Assembly: GCA_000719025.1 (NCBI GenBank)
Contig: JODP01000001.1
Location: forward strand, 372,001 to 436,000
Reading direction: 5' to 3'
DNA: 64,000 bases
Source of the DNA: Kineosporia aurantiaca JCM 3230
Lineage (GTDB): Bacteria > Actinomycetota > Actinomycetes > Actinomycetales > Kineosporiaceae
Part shown: positions 49,483 through 57,677 of the stretch, one piece after another
Numbering within the stretch: position 1 is the first letter of the stretch
How the letters are laid out: each line of letters starts with the position of its first letter
Notes under the pieces: model-generated
Told to the model about the DNA's origin: nothing
What the model saw: the letters and a program-made list of their open reading frames with translations, nothing else
The model's database searches: none
Made by a program: the position numbers and the translations under genes

Positions 49483-49779
49483 TCACCCGAGCACGATCTG
49501 CCCGGCCACCTCCCGGACCGCCAGCACCTCCAGATCCGCCTGGCCGGAACGGGAGCAGCCGGTGGCCAGGTCCCAGGTGTTCAGGTGCAGCGGGCAGATC
49601 AGCACGTTCTCGTCGATCTGCCCGTCCGCCAACGGTCCCCCGGCGTGCGGGCACCGGGCCGGGACCGCCCGCAGCGCGCCGGACCGCAGCCGGAAGACGG
49701 CGATCGTCTTCGCACCCACCTCGTAGGCCCGACCTTCGCCGAGGGGAACGTCCTCTATCGGGCCCACCACGAGCCCCAT
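49483..49779 (-). CDS. nirD: Nitrite reductase [NAD(P)H] small subunit
   Basis: 98 residues. The start ATG overlaps the nirB stop (TGATG). It is a Rieske-type small subunit: AVFRLRSGALRAVPARCPHA with CPHAGGPL and CPLHLNTWDL giving the C-x-H ... C-x2-H pattern. In many assimilatory NirD proteins these residues are lost; here all four are kept, so a 2Fe-2S cluster is possible. It works with NirB to reduce nitrite to ammonium in the cytoplasm. Last gene of the operon. It meets the DUF742 gene tail to tail with a 2-bp gap. Confidence 0.95.
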   Translation of the reverse strand: MGLVVGPIEDVPLGEGRAYEVGAKTIAVFRLRSGALRAVPARCPHAGGPLADGQIDENVLICPLHLNTWDLATGCSRSGQADLEVLAVREVAGQIVLG

Positions 49780-52298
49780 CAGGTGCTCCCTTCAACAGTC
49801 TGCGGTCGACGGGGATCCGCGGTGATCGATCGGCCGGCCCGGCCGCCCAGAGCGGTGCTGCCGTCCCGGACCGGGACCTGGGGTAGCGCGACCAGCGGCA
49901 GGGAGGTGCGGAACTGCCCGGGTACCGCGGGTTCCCGGCCTTCCTTCCACGGATCGCGGTAACCGTCGACCGTCTCCTGAAGGCGGGCGTCCAGACCGGC
50001 CGCGTCCTCCTCCATCCCCTGGCGAATCCGATCCAGGCCCAGGCGTGGCACGAAGGCATAGGTGCGTTCCAGCCACTTCGCGTTCTCCCGGTAGTACTGC
50101 AGGAAGCGCCCGCTGAGCGCGAGCACCTGCTCCGGGGTGTCCACGGTGGTCAGCAGATCGCCCTTGCGGATGTGCGCACCGGCCGCGCCGCCCACGTAGA
50201 TCTCCCACCGGCCACCCTCCACCGCGACCACCCCGATGTCCTTCACCAGCGACTCGGCGCAGTTGCGGGGGCAGCCGCTGACCGCCATCTTCACCTTGCC
50301 CGGGGACTCGATGCCCTGGAACCGGGTCTCCAGGGCCACCCCGAGGGCGGTCGAGTCGCCCAGGCCGAACCGGCAGAAGTCCGACCCCACACAGGTCTTC
50401 ACGGTGCGGAAGCTCTTGCCGTAGGCGTAGCCGGAGGGCATGTCCAGGTCGGCCCAGACCTTGGGCAGATCCTCCTTCGGGATGCCCAGCAGGTCGATCC
50501 GCTGACCGCCGGTGAGCTTGATCATCGGCACCTGGTACTTCTCGGCCACGTCGGCGATGGTGCGCAGCTGTTCGATCGAGGTGACCCCACCCTTCATCTG
50601 CGGAACCACCGAGAAGGTGCCGTCCCGCTGGATGTTGGCGTGAACCCGGTCGTTGATGAACCGGCCGTCCCGCTCGTCGACGAAGTCCTGCGGCCACAGG
50701 GTGCGCAGCAGCGAGGTCAGGCCCATCTTGCTCTTCGCGTCCTCGGTCCCACCGGGCGCCAGCGCCTGGAACACCGCCGAGACCGAGTACAGCCGCTGCG
50801 CACGGATCTGCTCGATCAGTTCCGGCTTGGCCAGGGGGATGCCGGGAACGTAGTAGTGCTCGGCCGGATCGACCTGTACCTCGTCACCGGCCGCCCGCTC
50901 GACGATCTGCCGGACCAGCAGTTTGCAGGATCCGCAGCCCTTGCCGGCCCGGGTCTTGTCCATCACCCCGGTCACTGTTTTCTCACCTTGAGCAACACAT
51001 TTCACCAGGGCGCCCTTGCTCACTCCGTTGCAGTTACAGACCTGGGCGTCGTCCGCCAGCTCCACCTCGGCCACCGGCTCACCCAGGTCGAAGAGCAGGC
51101 CGACGCGTTCCTCGGGCAGCGGCAGGCCCTGCTCGAAGGCCCGGATCAGGAACCCCACCTTGGAGACGTCGCCGACGCAGGTCGCCCCGATCAGCCGGTC
51201 GTCCCGGATCACCACGCTCTTGTAGACGCCCTTGCGCGGCTCGCTGAACACCACGAACTCGTCGTCCTCGCGCTCCGGGGCGATCAGGCCCATCGAGGCC
51301 ACGTCCACCCCGGCCACCTTGAGCTTGGTGGTGACCCGGGAGCCGTGGTACTCGGCCTCGGGCCGGGCCCCGGTGAGCCGGTCGGCCAGCACCCGGGCCT
51401 GCTCCCAGATCGGCGCGACGAGACCGTAGACCTCACCGCGGTGCTGGGCGCACTCCCCCACCGCGAACACGTCGGGATCGTCCAGGGTGGTCATCCGGTC
51501 GTCCACCACGATCGCCCGCTCAACGGTGAAACCCCTGGCCAGGTCCACGTTCGGCCGGATCCCGGCAGCGAGCACCAGCAGATCGCAGTCGATCTCGGTG
51601 CCGTCGTCGAGCCGTACCCCGCGCACCCGGTCCTCCCCCAGCACCGCGGTGCTGCGGGCCCGGGTGCGTACGGTGATCCCGAGTTCCTCGATGCCGCGCT
51701 TGAGGATGCCGCCGCCCGGCGCGTCGAGCTGCTGGTTCATCAGGTGCCCGGCGGCGTGCAGCACCTCGACCTGCACGCCGTGCGACTGCAGGCCCCGGGC
51801 CGCCTCGAGCCCGAGCAGACCGCCGCCGACCACCACGGCCCGCCGGTGCCGGCGGGCCCGCCGGACGATCTCGCGGGTGTCGTCGATGGTGCGGAATCCG
51901 AGGACGCCGTCCAGCAGACTTCCGTCCGGGCGCCGGACGCCCTCCATCGGCGGGACGAACGACCGGCTGCCGGTCGCGATCACCAGAATGTCGTACGGGG
52001 TGCAGCTTCCGTCGTCGCCGTCGACCAGCTTGGCGAACCGGTCGATCCCGGTGATCCGCACCGGAGCGCGCAGGGTGATCCCGTTGTCCCGGTACCAGGC
52101 CAGGTCGTTGAGGAAGATGCCGGACTCGTCCTCCTCCCCGGAGAGCACGTGCGACAGCATGATCCGGTTGTAGTTGCCGTAGGGCTCGTCCCCGAACATC
52201 GTGATCTCGAACTGCTCACCGCCCCCGCGCTCGAGAATCTCCTCGACCGTACGCCCGGCCGCCATCCCGTTGCCGATCACCACCAGCCGGCGCTTCAT
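49779..52298 (-). CDS. nirB: Nitrite reductase [NAD(P)H] large subunit
   Basis: 839 residues, standard length. N-terminal FAD domain (LVVIGNGMAAGRTVEEILER), NAD(P)-binding RRAVVVGGGLLGLEAARGL, a BFD-like 2Fe-2S domain (AQVCNCNGVSKGALVKC ... GCGSCKLLVRQI), then the nitrite/sulfite reductase fold with siroheme and 4Fe-4S ligands (TVKTCVGSDFCRFGLGD and AVSGCPRNCAESLVKDIGVV). Six-electron reduction of nitrite to ammonium for assimilation. Its ATG overlaps the stop of the small upstream gene by 4 bp (ATGA), and its stop overlaps nirD, so the set is co-translated. The nitrate reductase itself is not in the window. Confidence 0.96.
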   Translation of the reverse strand: MKRRLVVIGNGMAAGRTVEEILERGGGEQFEITMFGDEPYGNYNRIMLSHVLSGEEDESGIFLNDLAWYRDNGITLRAPVRITGIDRFAKLVDGDDGSCTPYDILVIATGSRSFVPPMEGVRRPDGSLLDGVLGFRTIDDTREIVRRARRHRRAVVVGGGLLGLEAARGLQSHGVQVEVLHAAGHLMNQQLDAPGGGILKRGIEELGITVRTRARSTAVLGEDRVRGVRLDDGTEIDCDLLVLAAGIRPNVDLARGFTVERAIVVDDRMTTLDDPDVFAVGECAQHRGEVYGLVAPIWEQARVLADRLTGARPEAEYHGSRVTTKLKVAGVDVASMGLIAPEREDDEFVVFSEPRKGVYKSVVIRDDRLIGATCVGDVSKVGFLIRAFEQGLPLPEERVGLLFDLGEPVAEVELADDAQVCNCNGVSKGALVKCVAQGEKTVTGVMDKTRAGKGCGSCKLLVRQIVERAAGDEVQVDPAEHYYVPGIPLAKPELIEQIRAQRLYSVSAVFQALAPGGTEDAKSKMGLTSLLRTLWPQDFVDERDGRFINDRVHANIQRDGTFSVVPQMKGGVTSIEQLRTIADVAEKYQVPMIKLTGGQRIDLLGIPKEDLPKVWADLDMPSGYAYGKSFRTVKTCVGSDFCRFGLGDSTALGVALETRFQGIESPGKVKMAVSGCPRNCAESLVKDIGVVAVEGGRWEIYVGGAAGAHIRKGDLLTTVDTPEQVLALSGRFLQYYRENAKWLERTYAFVPRLGLDRIRQGMEEDAAGLDARLQETVDGYRDPWKEGREPAVPGQFRTSLPLVALPQVPVRDGSTALGGRAGRSITADPRRPQTVEGST

Positions 52299-52642
52299 AC
52301 CTCGACCAGCCCGAAGTCGACCACCAGGGTGCCCTCCACGCCCTCGGGGGCGGCCAGGTGCAGCTCGAGAACCGTTCCCCCGAGCAGGTCCTCGACCACC
52401 CGCAGCGGTACGTGCACGTCGGCCCGGGCGCCGATCGGGAAATAGCGCATCGGCCGCCCGTCCCGCACCAGGACCACGGTGACCAGCTCACCGCTGGAGT
52501 TGCCGCCGCGGAAGTACAGCGCCTGGGCGGTCTTTCCGGCCGGGACGGTGAAGGCCAGGGCCGGATCGACCGGAACCGGTTTCGGCAGGCCGTGACCGGT
52601 GAAACCGAAGACTCCCTGAAGGAATCGCGGGGTGCTGTGCAT
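52295..52642 (-). CDS. Conserved-looking small protein coupled to nirB, unknown function
   Basis: 115 residues from an ATG with GAGGAG upstream; its stop overlaps the nirB start (ATGA). No signal peptide or TM segment. The sequence is beta-rich: VDPALAFTVPAGKTAQALYF, RGGNSSGELVTVVLVRDGRP, MRYFPIGARADVHVPLRVVE, GTVLELHLAAPEGVEGTLVV. It has no Cys and no metal motif. The layout (alternating strands, GKTAQALYFRGGNSSGELV) suggests a small beta-sandwich. I do not recognise a family. Strict translational coupling to nirB suggests a role in nitrite reductase assembly or activity, for example siroheme or cluster insertion, or stability; this is inference only. Confidence 0.8.
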   Translation of the reverse strand: MHSTPRFLQGVFGFTGHGLPKPVPVDPALAFTVPAGKTAQALYFRGGNSSGELVTVVLVRDGRPMRYFPIGARADVHVPLRVVEDLLGGTVLELHLAAPEGVEGTLVVDFGLVEV

Positions 52643-52677
52643 GACGACGGGCTCCTCTGCGCTGACGGTCGGGATGG

Positions 52678-53787
52678 TTATGACGGTCGTGATGTGGTGG
52701 TGGCCAGCCGGTACCCGCGTTTGACCACGGTCTGCACCAGGGCCGGCGCGCCCAGGCCGGCCCGCAGCCGGGCCACCGCGACCTCCACGGCGTGCAGGTC
52801 ACCGGCCCCGGGCAAGGCCGCCAGCAGGGTCGCGCGGTCGGCAACATGGCCCGGGCGCCGGGCCAGTTCGCGCAGGATCGCCATCGGCGCGGGCGACAGG
52901 TTCAGCACCCGTCCGTCCAGCAGAGCACCCTGCCCGCGCACCTCCAACGGGCCGGCCGCGGTCTCCAGGGTGCGGGTGCGCACGGTGGTCAGATGGTCCA
53001 CGGTGGTGCGGATCAGCGCCCCGAGCCGGCTGCGGTCCGGGATCAGCGGATCCAGTCCGGCCTCGATCAGCGGCCGGGCCGTCATCTGCCCGACCGCCGC
53101 CGTCGCCACGTCCTCCCGCAACGCCTCCAGGAGTTCCGGGCGACGGCCGGCCCGGGTCGCGGCCTCGAGGAAGGCCTCGGCGCCGGGCGCGCTGGTGAAC
53201 AGCACCGCATCCACCGTGCGGTTACAGGTCGCCTCGATCGAGCGTTCCACCGCGACCGGGTCCGGGGCCGGGCCCCAGCGGTAGACCGGCACCGGGAACA
53301 CCTCGGCGCCCGCCTCCTGCAACCGTCCGATCAGCTTCTCGTCGGTGTTGCCGTGCAGCTGGATCGCCACCCGGCGGCCGGCGACCCCCTGGGCCAGAAG
53401 CACATCCACCACCTCCGACGTGGTTTCCGAGGCGGCCGACCAGCTCTCGATCAGCCCGGCCGCCCGGATCGCCCCGCGCGCCTTCGGCCCCCGGGCCAGC
53501 AGCCGGGACTCGGCCAGTACCTCGAGCAGGTGCGGGGCCAGACCGGCCGAGTCGGCGGTCTCGACCCAGCCGCGGAAACCGATGGCGGTGGTGACGATCA
53601 CCGCGTCCGGCGGCTGCCGGACGATCCGGCGGGTCATCTCGATCAGCTCGGTGTCCTCCTCCAGCGGCAGGAACCGCAGGGTCGGGGCCTGGATCACGGT
53701 GGCTCCCCGTCGGCTGAAGTTGGCCGCCAGCTCGTCGGCCCGGCGGTCGCAGGTCAGGAGGATGCAGAAACCGTTCAGGATGGTCAT
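52678..53787 (-). CDS. nnaR: HemD-like/winged-helix regulator of nitrate-nitrite assimilation
   Basis: 369 residues from the ATG at 53785-53787, with GGAGGT 10 bases before. Residues 1-260 resemble uroporphyrinogen-III synthase: FCILLTCDRRADELAANFSR, AVIVTTAIGFRGWVETADSA, AIQLHGNTDEKLIGRLQEAG, AVLFTSAPGAEAFLEAATRA. Residues about 275-365 form an OmpR-type winged helix (VLNLSPAPMAILRELARRPG, HAVEVAVARLRAGLGAPALV, QTVVKRGYRLA). This two-domain protein matches NnaR of Streptomyces and Mycobacterium, which activates nirBD and nitrate/nitrite transport together with GlnR. Whether the HemD part is still catalytic is unknown; siroheme needed by NirB derives from uroporphyrinogen III. It lies between narK and the nirB operon, on the same strand. 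Confidence 0.92.
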   Translation of the reverse strand: MTILNGFCILLTCDRRADELAANFSRRGATVIQAPTLRFLPLEEDTELIEMTRRIVRQPPDAVIVTTAIGFRGWVETADSAGLAPHLLEVLAESRLLARGPKARGAIRAAGLIESWSAASETTSEVVDVLLAQGVAGRRVAIQLHGNTDEKLIGRLQEAGAEVFPVPVYRWGPAPDPVAVERSIEATCNRTVDAVLFTSAPGAEAFLEAATRAGRRPELLEALREDVATAAVGQMTARPLIEAGLDPLIPDRSRLGALIRTTVDHLTTVRTRTLETAAGPLEVRGQGALLDGRVLNLSPAPMAILRELARRPGHVADRATLLAALPGAGDLHAVEVAVARLRAGLGAPALVQTVVKRGYRLATTTSRPS

Positions 53788-53826
53788 GACCGTCCGCACC
53801 TCCGGTGAGCGAACCGGGCGCAGGAC

Positions 53827-55182
53827 TCAAACCCCCTGGCCGGAAAGGGAACTTCCGCCTCGTGCATAGCGGAACCAGGTCACCGCCAGAAGAACCACGA
53901 AGAACACCAGGTAAAACCGCAGGGCCGGCTGGATCGACCCGAACTGCGACTTGGACCAGGCGTACCCGATCGGCACCAGGAATCCACCGAAGGCGCCGAC
54001 CGAGCTGATCACCCCGAGCGCCCCGGCGGCCTCCCGGCGGCTGCGCAGCATGGTCTCCGGGTCCCCGCCCGCGCGCAGGCCCCGGAGCTGGAACAGCCGG
54101 GAGATCATCCGGTAGGTCGAGCCGTTGCCGATGCCGGTGGCCACGAACAGGAACATGAAGCTGACGAAGAACAGGCCGAGGTTGTGCTGCCGCACCGACC
54201 AGAGGGCCGCGAACGCCCCGACCGCCAGGCCCGCGAAGGCGGCCATGGTCACCTGGGCGCCGCCGATCCGGTCGGACAGCCGGCCGCCCAGCGGCCGGGC
54301 CAGCGAGCCGATCCCGGCGCCGAGGAAGGCCCAGGTGAGGGCGATGTCCTGGCGGTCGAACACGGCCACCAGCAGGGTCGGGAAGGCCGAGGAGTAGCCG
54401 ATGAACGAGCCGAAGGTACCGACGTAGAGCAGCGAGAGGATCCAGGTGTCGGGGAAGCGCAGCGCCTGCCGGACCGGCCCGACGTCGGCCTTGGCCTCGC
54501 TCAGGTTGTCCATGAAGGCGAAGGCGCAGACCGCGGCGATCACCGCCAGCGGGATGTACATCAGCCCGGCGTAGGCCAGGGTCAGCCCGCCGCCGAGCAC
54601 GATCACCTGCGGCACCAGCTTCTGCACCACGGCCACCCCGATGTTGCCGCCGGCCGCGTTCAGCCCGAGTGCCAGGCCCTTCTCCCGCTCCGGGTAGAAG
54701 AACGAGATGTTGGCCATGCTGGAGGCGAAGTTTCCGCCACCGAGACCGGCGGTGGCCGCGACCAGGAGCAGCGTCCCGTAGCCGATCCCGGGTCGCTCCA
54801 CCGCCCAGGCCAGACCGGCGCAGGGCACGATCAGCAGCAGGGCCGAGACGACGGTCCAGTTCCGGCCGCCGAACCGCGGCACCGCGAAGGTGTACGGCAG
54901 CCGCAGCACGGCGCCGACCCCGCTGGGAACCGCGGTCAGCCACAGGGTCTGGCTGGTCGAGAGGTTCCATCCGGCGTCGCCCAGGCGGACCACGACGATG
55001 CTCCAGAGCAGCCAGACCGAGAAGCCGATGTGCTCGGCGAAGATCGACCAGATCAGGTTGCGACGGGCGATCGGCCGGCCGGTCGACCGCCAGAAGTCCG
55101 GGTCCTCGGGGTCCCAGTGGTCGATCCAGTGGGCCGGGCGGGCGGTCCGGACGGGCTGGGTCCGGGTGACGGTCTCGGACAT
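53827..55182 (-). CDS. narK: Nitrate/nitrite MFS transporter
   Basis: 451 residues with about twelve TM helices of the NNP family: LIWSIFAEHIGFSVWLLWSI, VSALLLIVPCAGLAWAVE, the nitrate signature GLGGGNFASSMANISFFYPE and GLALGLNAAGGNIGVAVVQK, and a later FLGAGIGSLARPLGGRLSDR. The N-terminus HWDPEDPDFWRSTGRPIARR is typical of actinobacterial NarK. It imports nitrate or exports/imports nitrite across the membrane. First gene of the block read leftwards into nnaR and nirBD, so it likely supplies the substrate for assimilation. A GlnR-like box lies 66-92 bp upstream. Confidence 0.95.
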   Translation of the reverse strand: MSETVTRTQPVRTARPAHWIDHWDPEDPDFWRSTGRPIARRNLIWSIFAEHIGFSVWLLWSIVVVRLGDAGWNLSTSQTLWLTAVPSGVGAVLRLPYTFAVPRFGGRNWTVVSALLLIVPCAGLAWAVERPGIGYGTLLLVAATAGLGGGNFASSMANISFFYPEREKGLALGLNAAGGNIGVAVVQKLVPQVIVLGGGLTLAYAGLMYIPLAVIAAVCAFAFMDNLSEAKADVGPVRQALRFPDTWILSLLYVGTFGSFIGYSSAFPTLLVAVFDRQDIALTWAFLGAGIGSLARPLGGRLSDRIGGAQVTMAAFAGLAVGAFAALWSVRQHNLGLFFVSFMFLFVATGIGNGSTYRMISRLFQLRGLRAGGDPETMLRSRREAAGALGVISSVGAFGGFLVPIGYAWSKSQFGSIQPALRFYLVFFVVLLAVTWFRYARGGSSLSGQGV

Positions 55183-55247
55183 CGGGGGGCTCCTCGGTAG
55201 GTCCGGGTGACGCGCTGTCGTCTCGCCCTCGACGCTAGGAAGCGCGT

Positions 55248-55274
55248 GTTACCCGGCCGTCCCGCGGCCATTAC
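55248..55274 (-). promoter_or_regulatory. GlnR-like box upstream of narK
   Basis: On the narK strand the site reads GTAAT-n6-GGGAC-n6-GTAAC. The three 5-mers have exactly the 11-bp period of the actinobacterial GlnR consensus (GTnAC-n6-GaAAC repeats), and a partial fourth element TTCCT follows. Matching is good but not perfect (GGGAC for GAAAC). Position 66-92 bp before narK is suited to activation under nitrogen limitation, jointly with NnaR. Confidence 0.6.
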
Positions 55275-55337
55275 CCGGTAGCTACGTTGTCCGCACAACG
55301 CCGCCCGGACCTTGTGAGATCTCTGAGATCGGTCGGA

Positions 55338-56315
55338 TCAGGCCGCCTTCAGGGCCTCCAGCGCGGCGGTGGTGGCGTCGGCCAGCAGCTGCTCGTCGTA
55401 GTCCGCCTTCTTGGTGTCCTTGTTCGAGAAGATCGAGATCACGATCGGCGCCTTGTCCCCCTTGGGATAGACCAGCGCCACGTCGTTGGCCGTGCCGTAG
55501 GAACCGCTGCCGGTCTTGTCCGCGACCTTCCAGCCGTTCGGCACCCCGGCCCGGATCCGGGCGTCCCCGGTGGTGTTGCCGACCATCCACTGCTTCAGCT
55601 GACGCTGGCCCACCTCGCTCAGGCTGCCGCCCGCCAGCAGCGCGTACAGGTCGTTGCCGATCAGCTCGGGGGTGGTGGTGTCCTCCTCGTCGCCCGGCTC
55701 CGCGGAGTTCAGCTCCGGCTCGGTCCGGTCCAGCCGGGTGGTCGAGTCGCCGAGCGCCTGGGCGAACTGGGTGATCGTGTCCGGGCCACCCAGGTAGTTC
55801 AGCAGCAGGTTGCCCGCGGTGTTGTCGCTGTACTGCAGGGCCGCCGCGCAGAGGTCGCCCAGGCTCATCGAGGTCTTGCCCTTGGTGACCGGCGAGCCGT
55901 CGACCAGATCGTCCTGGGTGTAGCTGATCTGCTGGGACAGCCCCTCGGTGCCGTTGTTGTCGAGCACCGCCGCCACCGCGAGGAGTTTGTAGGTGGAGCA
56001 CATCGCGAAGCGCTCGTCGGCCCGGTAGGCCACGACCTGGCCGGAGCCGGTGTCCATCGCGTACACCCCGAGATTGGCGTGGTAGTGCTCCTCGAGCTTC
56101 TGGAACACGTCCCCGCCGGAGGAGACGGCCGGTACCGCGTCGGTGGTCGCGGTGGCCGGGTCCGAGGCCGGCGGAGGGGCCGCGGCCGCGGTGACCGAGT
56201 CGCCGGAGGAGCCGCAGGCACTCAGCCCCAGCCCGGTGATGCCGAGCAGGGCCGCGCCGAGCAGGGCCCGTCGGCCGGGTTTCGGATTCTGGTCAGTCAG
56301 CTTGGAGTCCAGCAC
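55338..56315 (-). CDS. Class A beta-lactamase, lipoprotein form
   Basis: 325 residues from the GTG at 56313-56315 (SD weak). The signal GRRALLGAALLGITGLGLSA ends in a lipobox (LSACG), with Arg-Arg before the hydrophobic core, so Tat export is possible. The mature protein has an Ala/Pro/Thr-rich spacer. Class A motifs: the Ser-x-x-Lys site MCSTYKLLAVAAV, the SDN loop YSDNTAGNLLLNYLGG, the omega loop RTEPELNSAEPGD with the deacylation Glu, and KTG in VADKTGSGSYGTANDVALVY. All catalytic residues are intact, so penicillins and probably cephalosporins would be hydrolysed outside the membrane. No regulator (such as BlaI) is adjacent. Intrinsic beta-lactamases of this kind are common in soil actinomycetes. 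Confidence 0.94.
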   Translation of the reverse strand: MLDSKLTDQNPKPGRRALLGAALLGITGLGLSACGSSGDSVTAAAAPPPASDPATATTDAVPAVSSGGDVFQKLEEHYHANLGVYAMDTGSGQVVAYRADERFAMCSTYKLLAVAAVLDNNGTEGLSQQISYTQDDLVDGSPVTKGKTSMSLGDLCAAALQYSDNTAGNLLLNYLGGPDTITQFAQALGDSTTRLDRTEPELNSAEPGDEEDTTTPELIGNDLYALLAGGSLSEVGQRQLKQWMVGNTTGDARIRAGVPNGWKVADKTGSGSYGTANDVALVYPKGDKAPIVISIFSNKDTKKADYDEQLLADATTAALEALKAA

Positions 56316-56429
56316 GCGGAGCAGCCTACGAGGAGGTAGGGATCTCTGCTGGCGGTTGGTCCCTCTGGGACCTCCGGGTGGCAGGATCATTCCTGGTGGG
56401 GGTAGGACTTCAGAGAGAACGGACGAGCG

Positions 56430-57677
56430 ATGACGCTGACCAACTGGGCCGGGAACGTGGTCTTCACCCCCGAACGGTACGAGCGGGCCACCAAGGTCGA
56501 GCAGGTGCAGGACCTGGTGGCCGCGGCCCGCGGCGTCCGGGTTCTGGGCAGTGGGCACTCGTTCAGCCCGGTCGCGGCCACCGACGGGCTGCTGCTCAGC
56601 CTGGAGGACCTGCCGCTGAGCGTGGACGTCGACACCGCCGCGGCCACCGCCCGGGTCACCGCCAGCGCCCGCTTCGCCCACGTCATGCCCGCCCTGCACG
56701 CAGCCGGCCTGGCCCTGCACAACACCGGTTCGCTGCCGCACATCTCGGTCGCCGGGGCGAGCGCGACCGGCACCCACGGGTCCGGCACCGGTAACCAGTG
56801 CCTGGCCGCCGGGGTGGTCGGGATCGAGCTGATCGGCCCGGACGGGGAATTGCGGACGCTCGCGGCGGGCGACGCCGGTTTCGACGGGTCGGTCGTCGCG
56901 ATGGGACTGGCCGGAGTGGTCACCGCGCTGACCCTGAAGGCCCGGCCCACCTTCGAGGTGCGCCAGTTCGTCTACGACGACCTGCCGCTGGCCGCGCTGA
57001 TCGCGGACTTCGAGGAGATCATGGGCAGCGCCTACAGCGTCAGCGCCTTCACCCGCTGGCAGGGTCCGGTGATGGACCTGCTCTGGCGCAAGCAGCTGGC
57101 CGACGACCCAGAGCCGCCGGCCGGTTACTTCGGCGCCCGCCGGTCCGACGGCCCGCGGCACCCGATCGTCGGGATGCCCACCGAGAACGCGACCCAGCAG
57201 CTCGGGGTGCCCGGGCCCTGGCACGAGCGGCTGCCGCACTTCCGGTTCGAGTTCACCCCGTCCCGCGGGGACGAGCTGCAGACCGAGTACCTGCTGCCGA
57301 TCGAGCAGGCCGGAGCCGCGCTGGCGGCGGTGGACGCGGTCCACGAGCAGTTCGCCCCGGCCCTCCAGATCGCCGAGATCCGTACCATCGCCGGTGACGA
57401 CCTCTGGCTCAGCCCCTGCTACGGCCGGACCACCGTGGCCCTGCACTTCACCTGGGTCGACGACCTGACCAAGGTGACGCCCGCGCTGGCCGCGCTGGAG
57501 GGGGCGCTGGAAGGCTTCGACGCCCGGCCGCATTGGGGCAAGGTGTTCGGCATCCCCCGCGACGTGGTGCGCTCGCGTTACCCGCGGCTGGGCGATTTCG
57601 AGAAACTGGTGCGCCAGGTCGACCCGGAAGGCAAGTTCGCCAACGCCTTCACCCGCTCCTACTTGGACCTTCCCTGA
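56430..57677 (+). CDS. FAD-dependent alditol oxidase (AldO/xylitol oxidase type)
   Basis: 415 residues from an ATG with AGAGAACGGA upstream. It is a VAO-fold flavoenzyme. The N-terminal block VRVLGSGHSFSPVAATDGLL carries the His that binds FAD covalently in this family. Further blocks are HNTGSLPHISVAGASATGTH, GSGTGNQCLAAGVVG, VAMGLAGVVTALTLKARP, and the C-terminal RPHWGKVFGIP with PEGKFANAF. Length and motifs match Streptomyces alditol oxidase and xylitol oxidase, which oxidise C1 hydroxyls of sugar alcohols with O2, releasing H2O2. D-arabinono-lactone oxidases are related but usually larger. No signal peptide, so cytoplasmic. Its 3' end overlaps the giant repeat protein gene by 19 bp, convergent. 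Confidence 0.9.
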   Translation: MTLTNWAGNVVFTPERYERATKVEQVQDLVAAARGVRVLGSGHSFSPVAATDGLLLSLEDLPLSVDVDTAAATARVTASARFAHVMPALHAAGLALHNTGSLPHISVAGASATGTHGSGTGNQCLAAGVVGIELIGPDGELRTLAAGDAGFDGSVVAMGLAGVVTALTLKARPTFEVRQFVYDDLPLAALIADFEEIMGSAYSVSAFTRWQGPVMDLLWRKQLADDPEPPAGYFGARRSDGPRHPIVGMPTENATQQLGVPGPWHERLPHFRFEFTPSRGDELQTEYLLPIEQAGAALAAVDAVHEQFAPALQIAEIRTIAGDDLWLSPCYGRTTVALHFTWVDDLTKVTPALAALEGALEGFDARPHWGKVFGIPRDVVRSRYPRLGDFEKLVRQVDPEGKFANAFTRSYLDLP

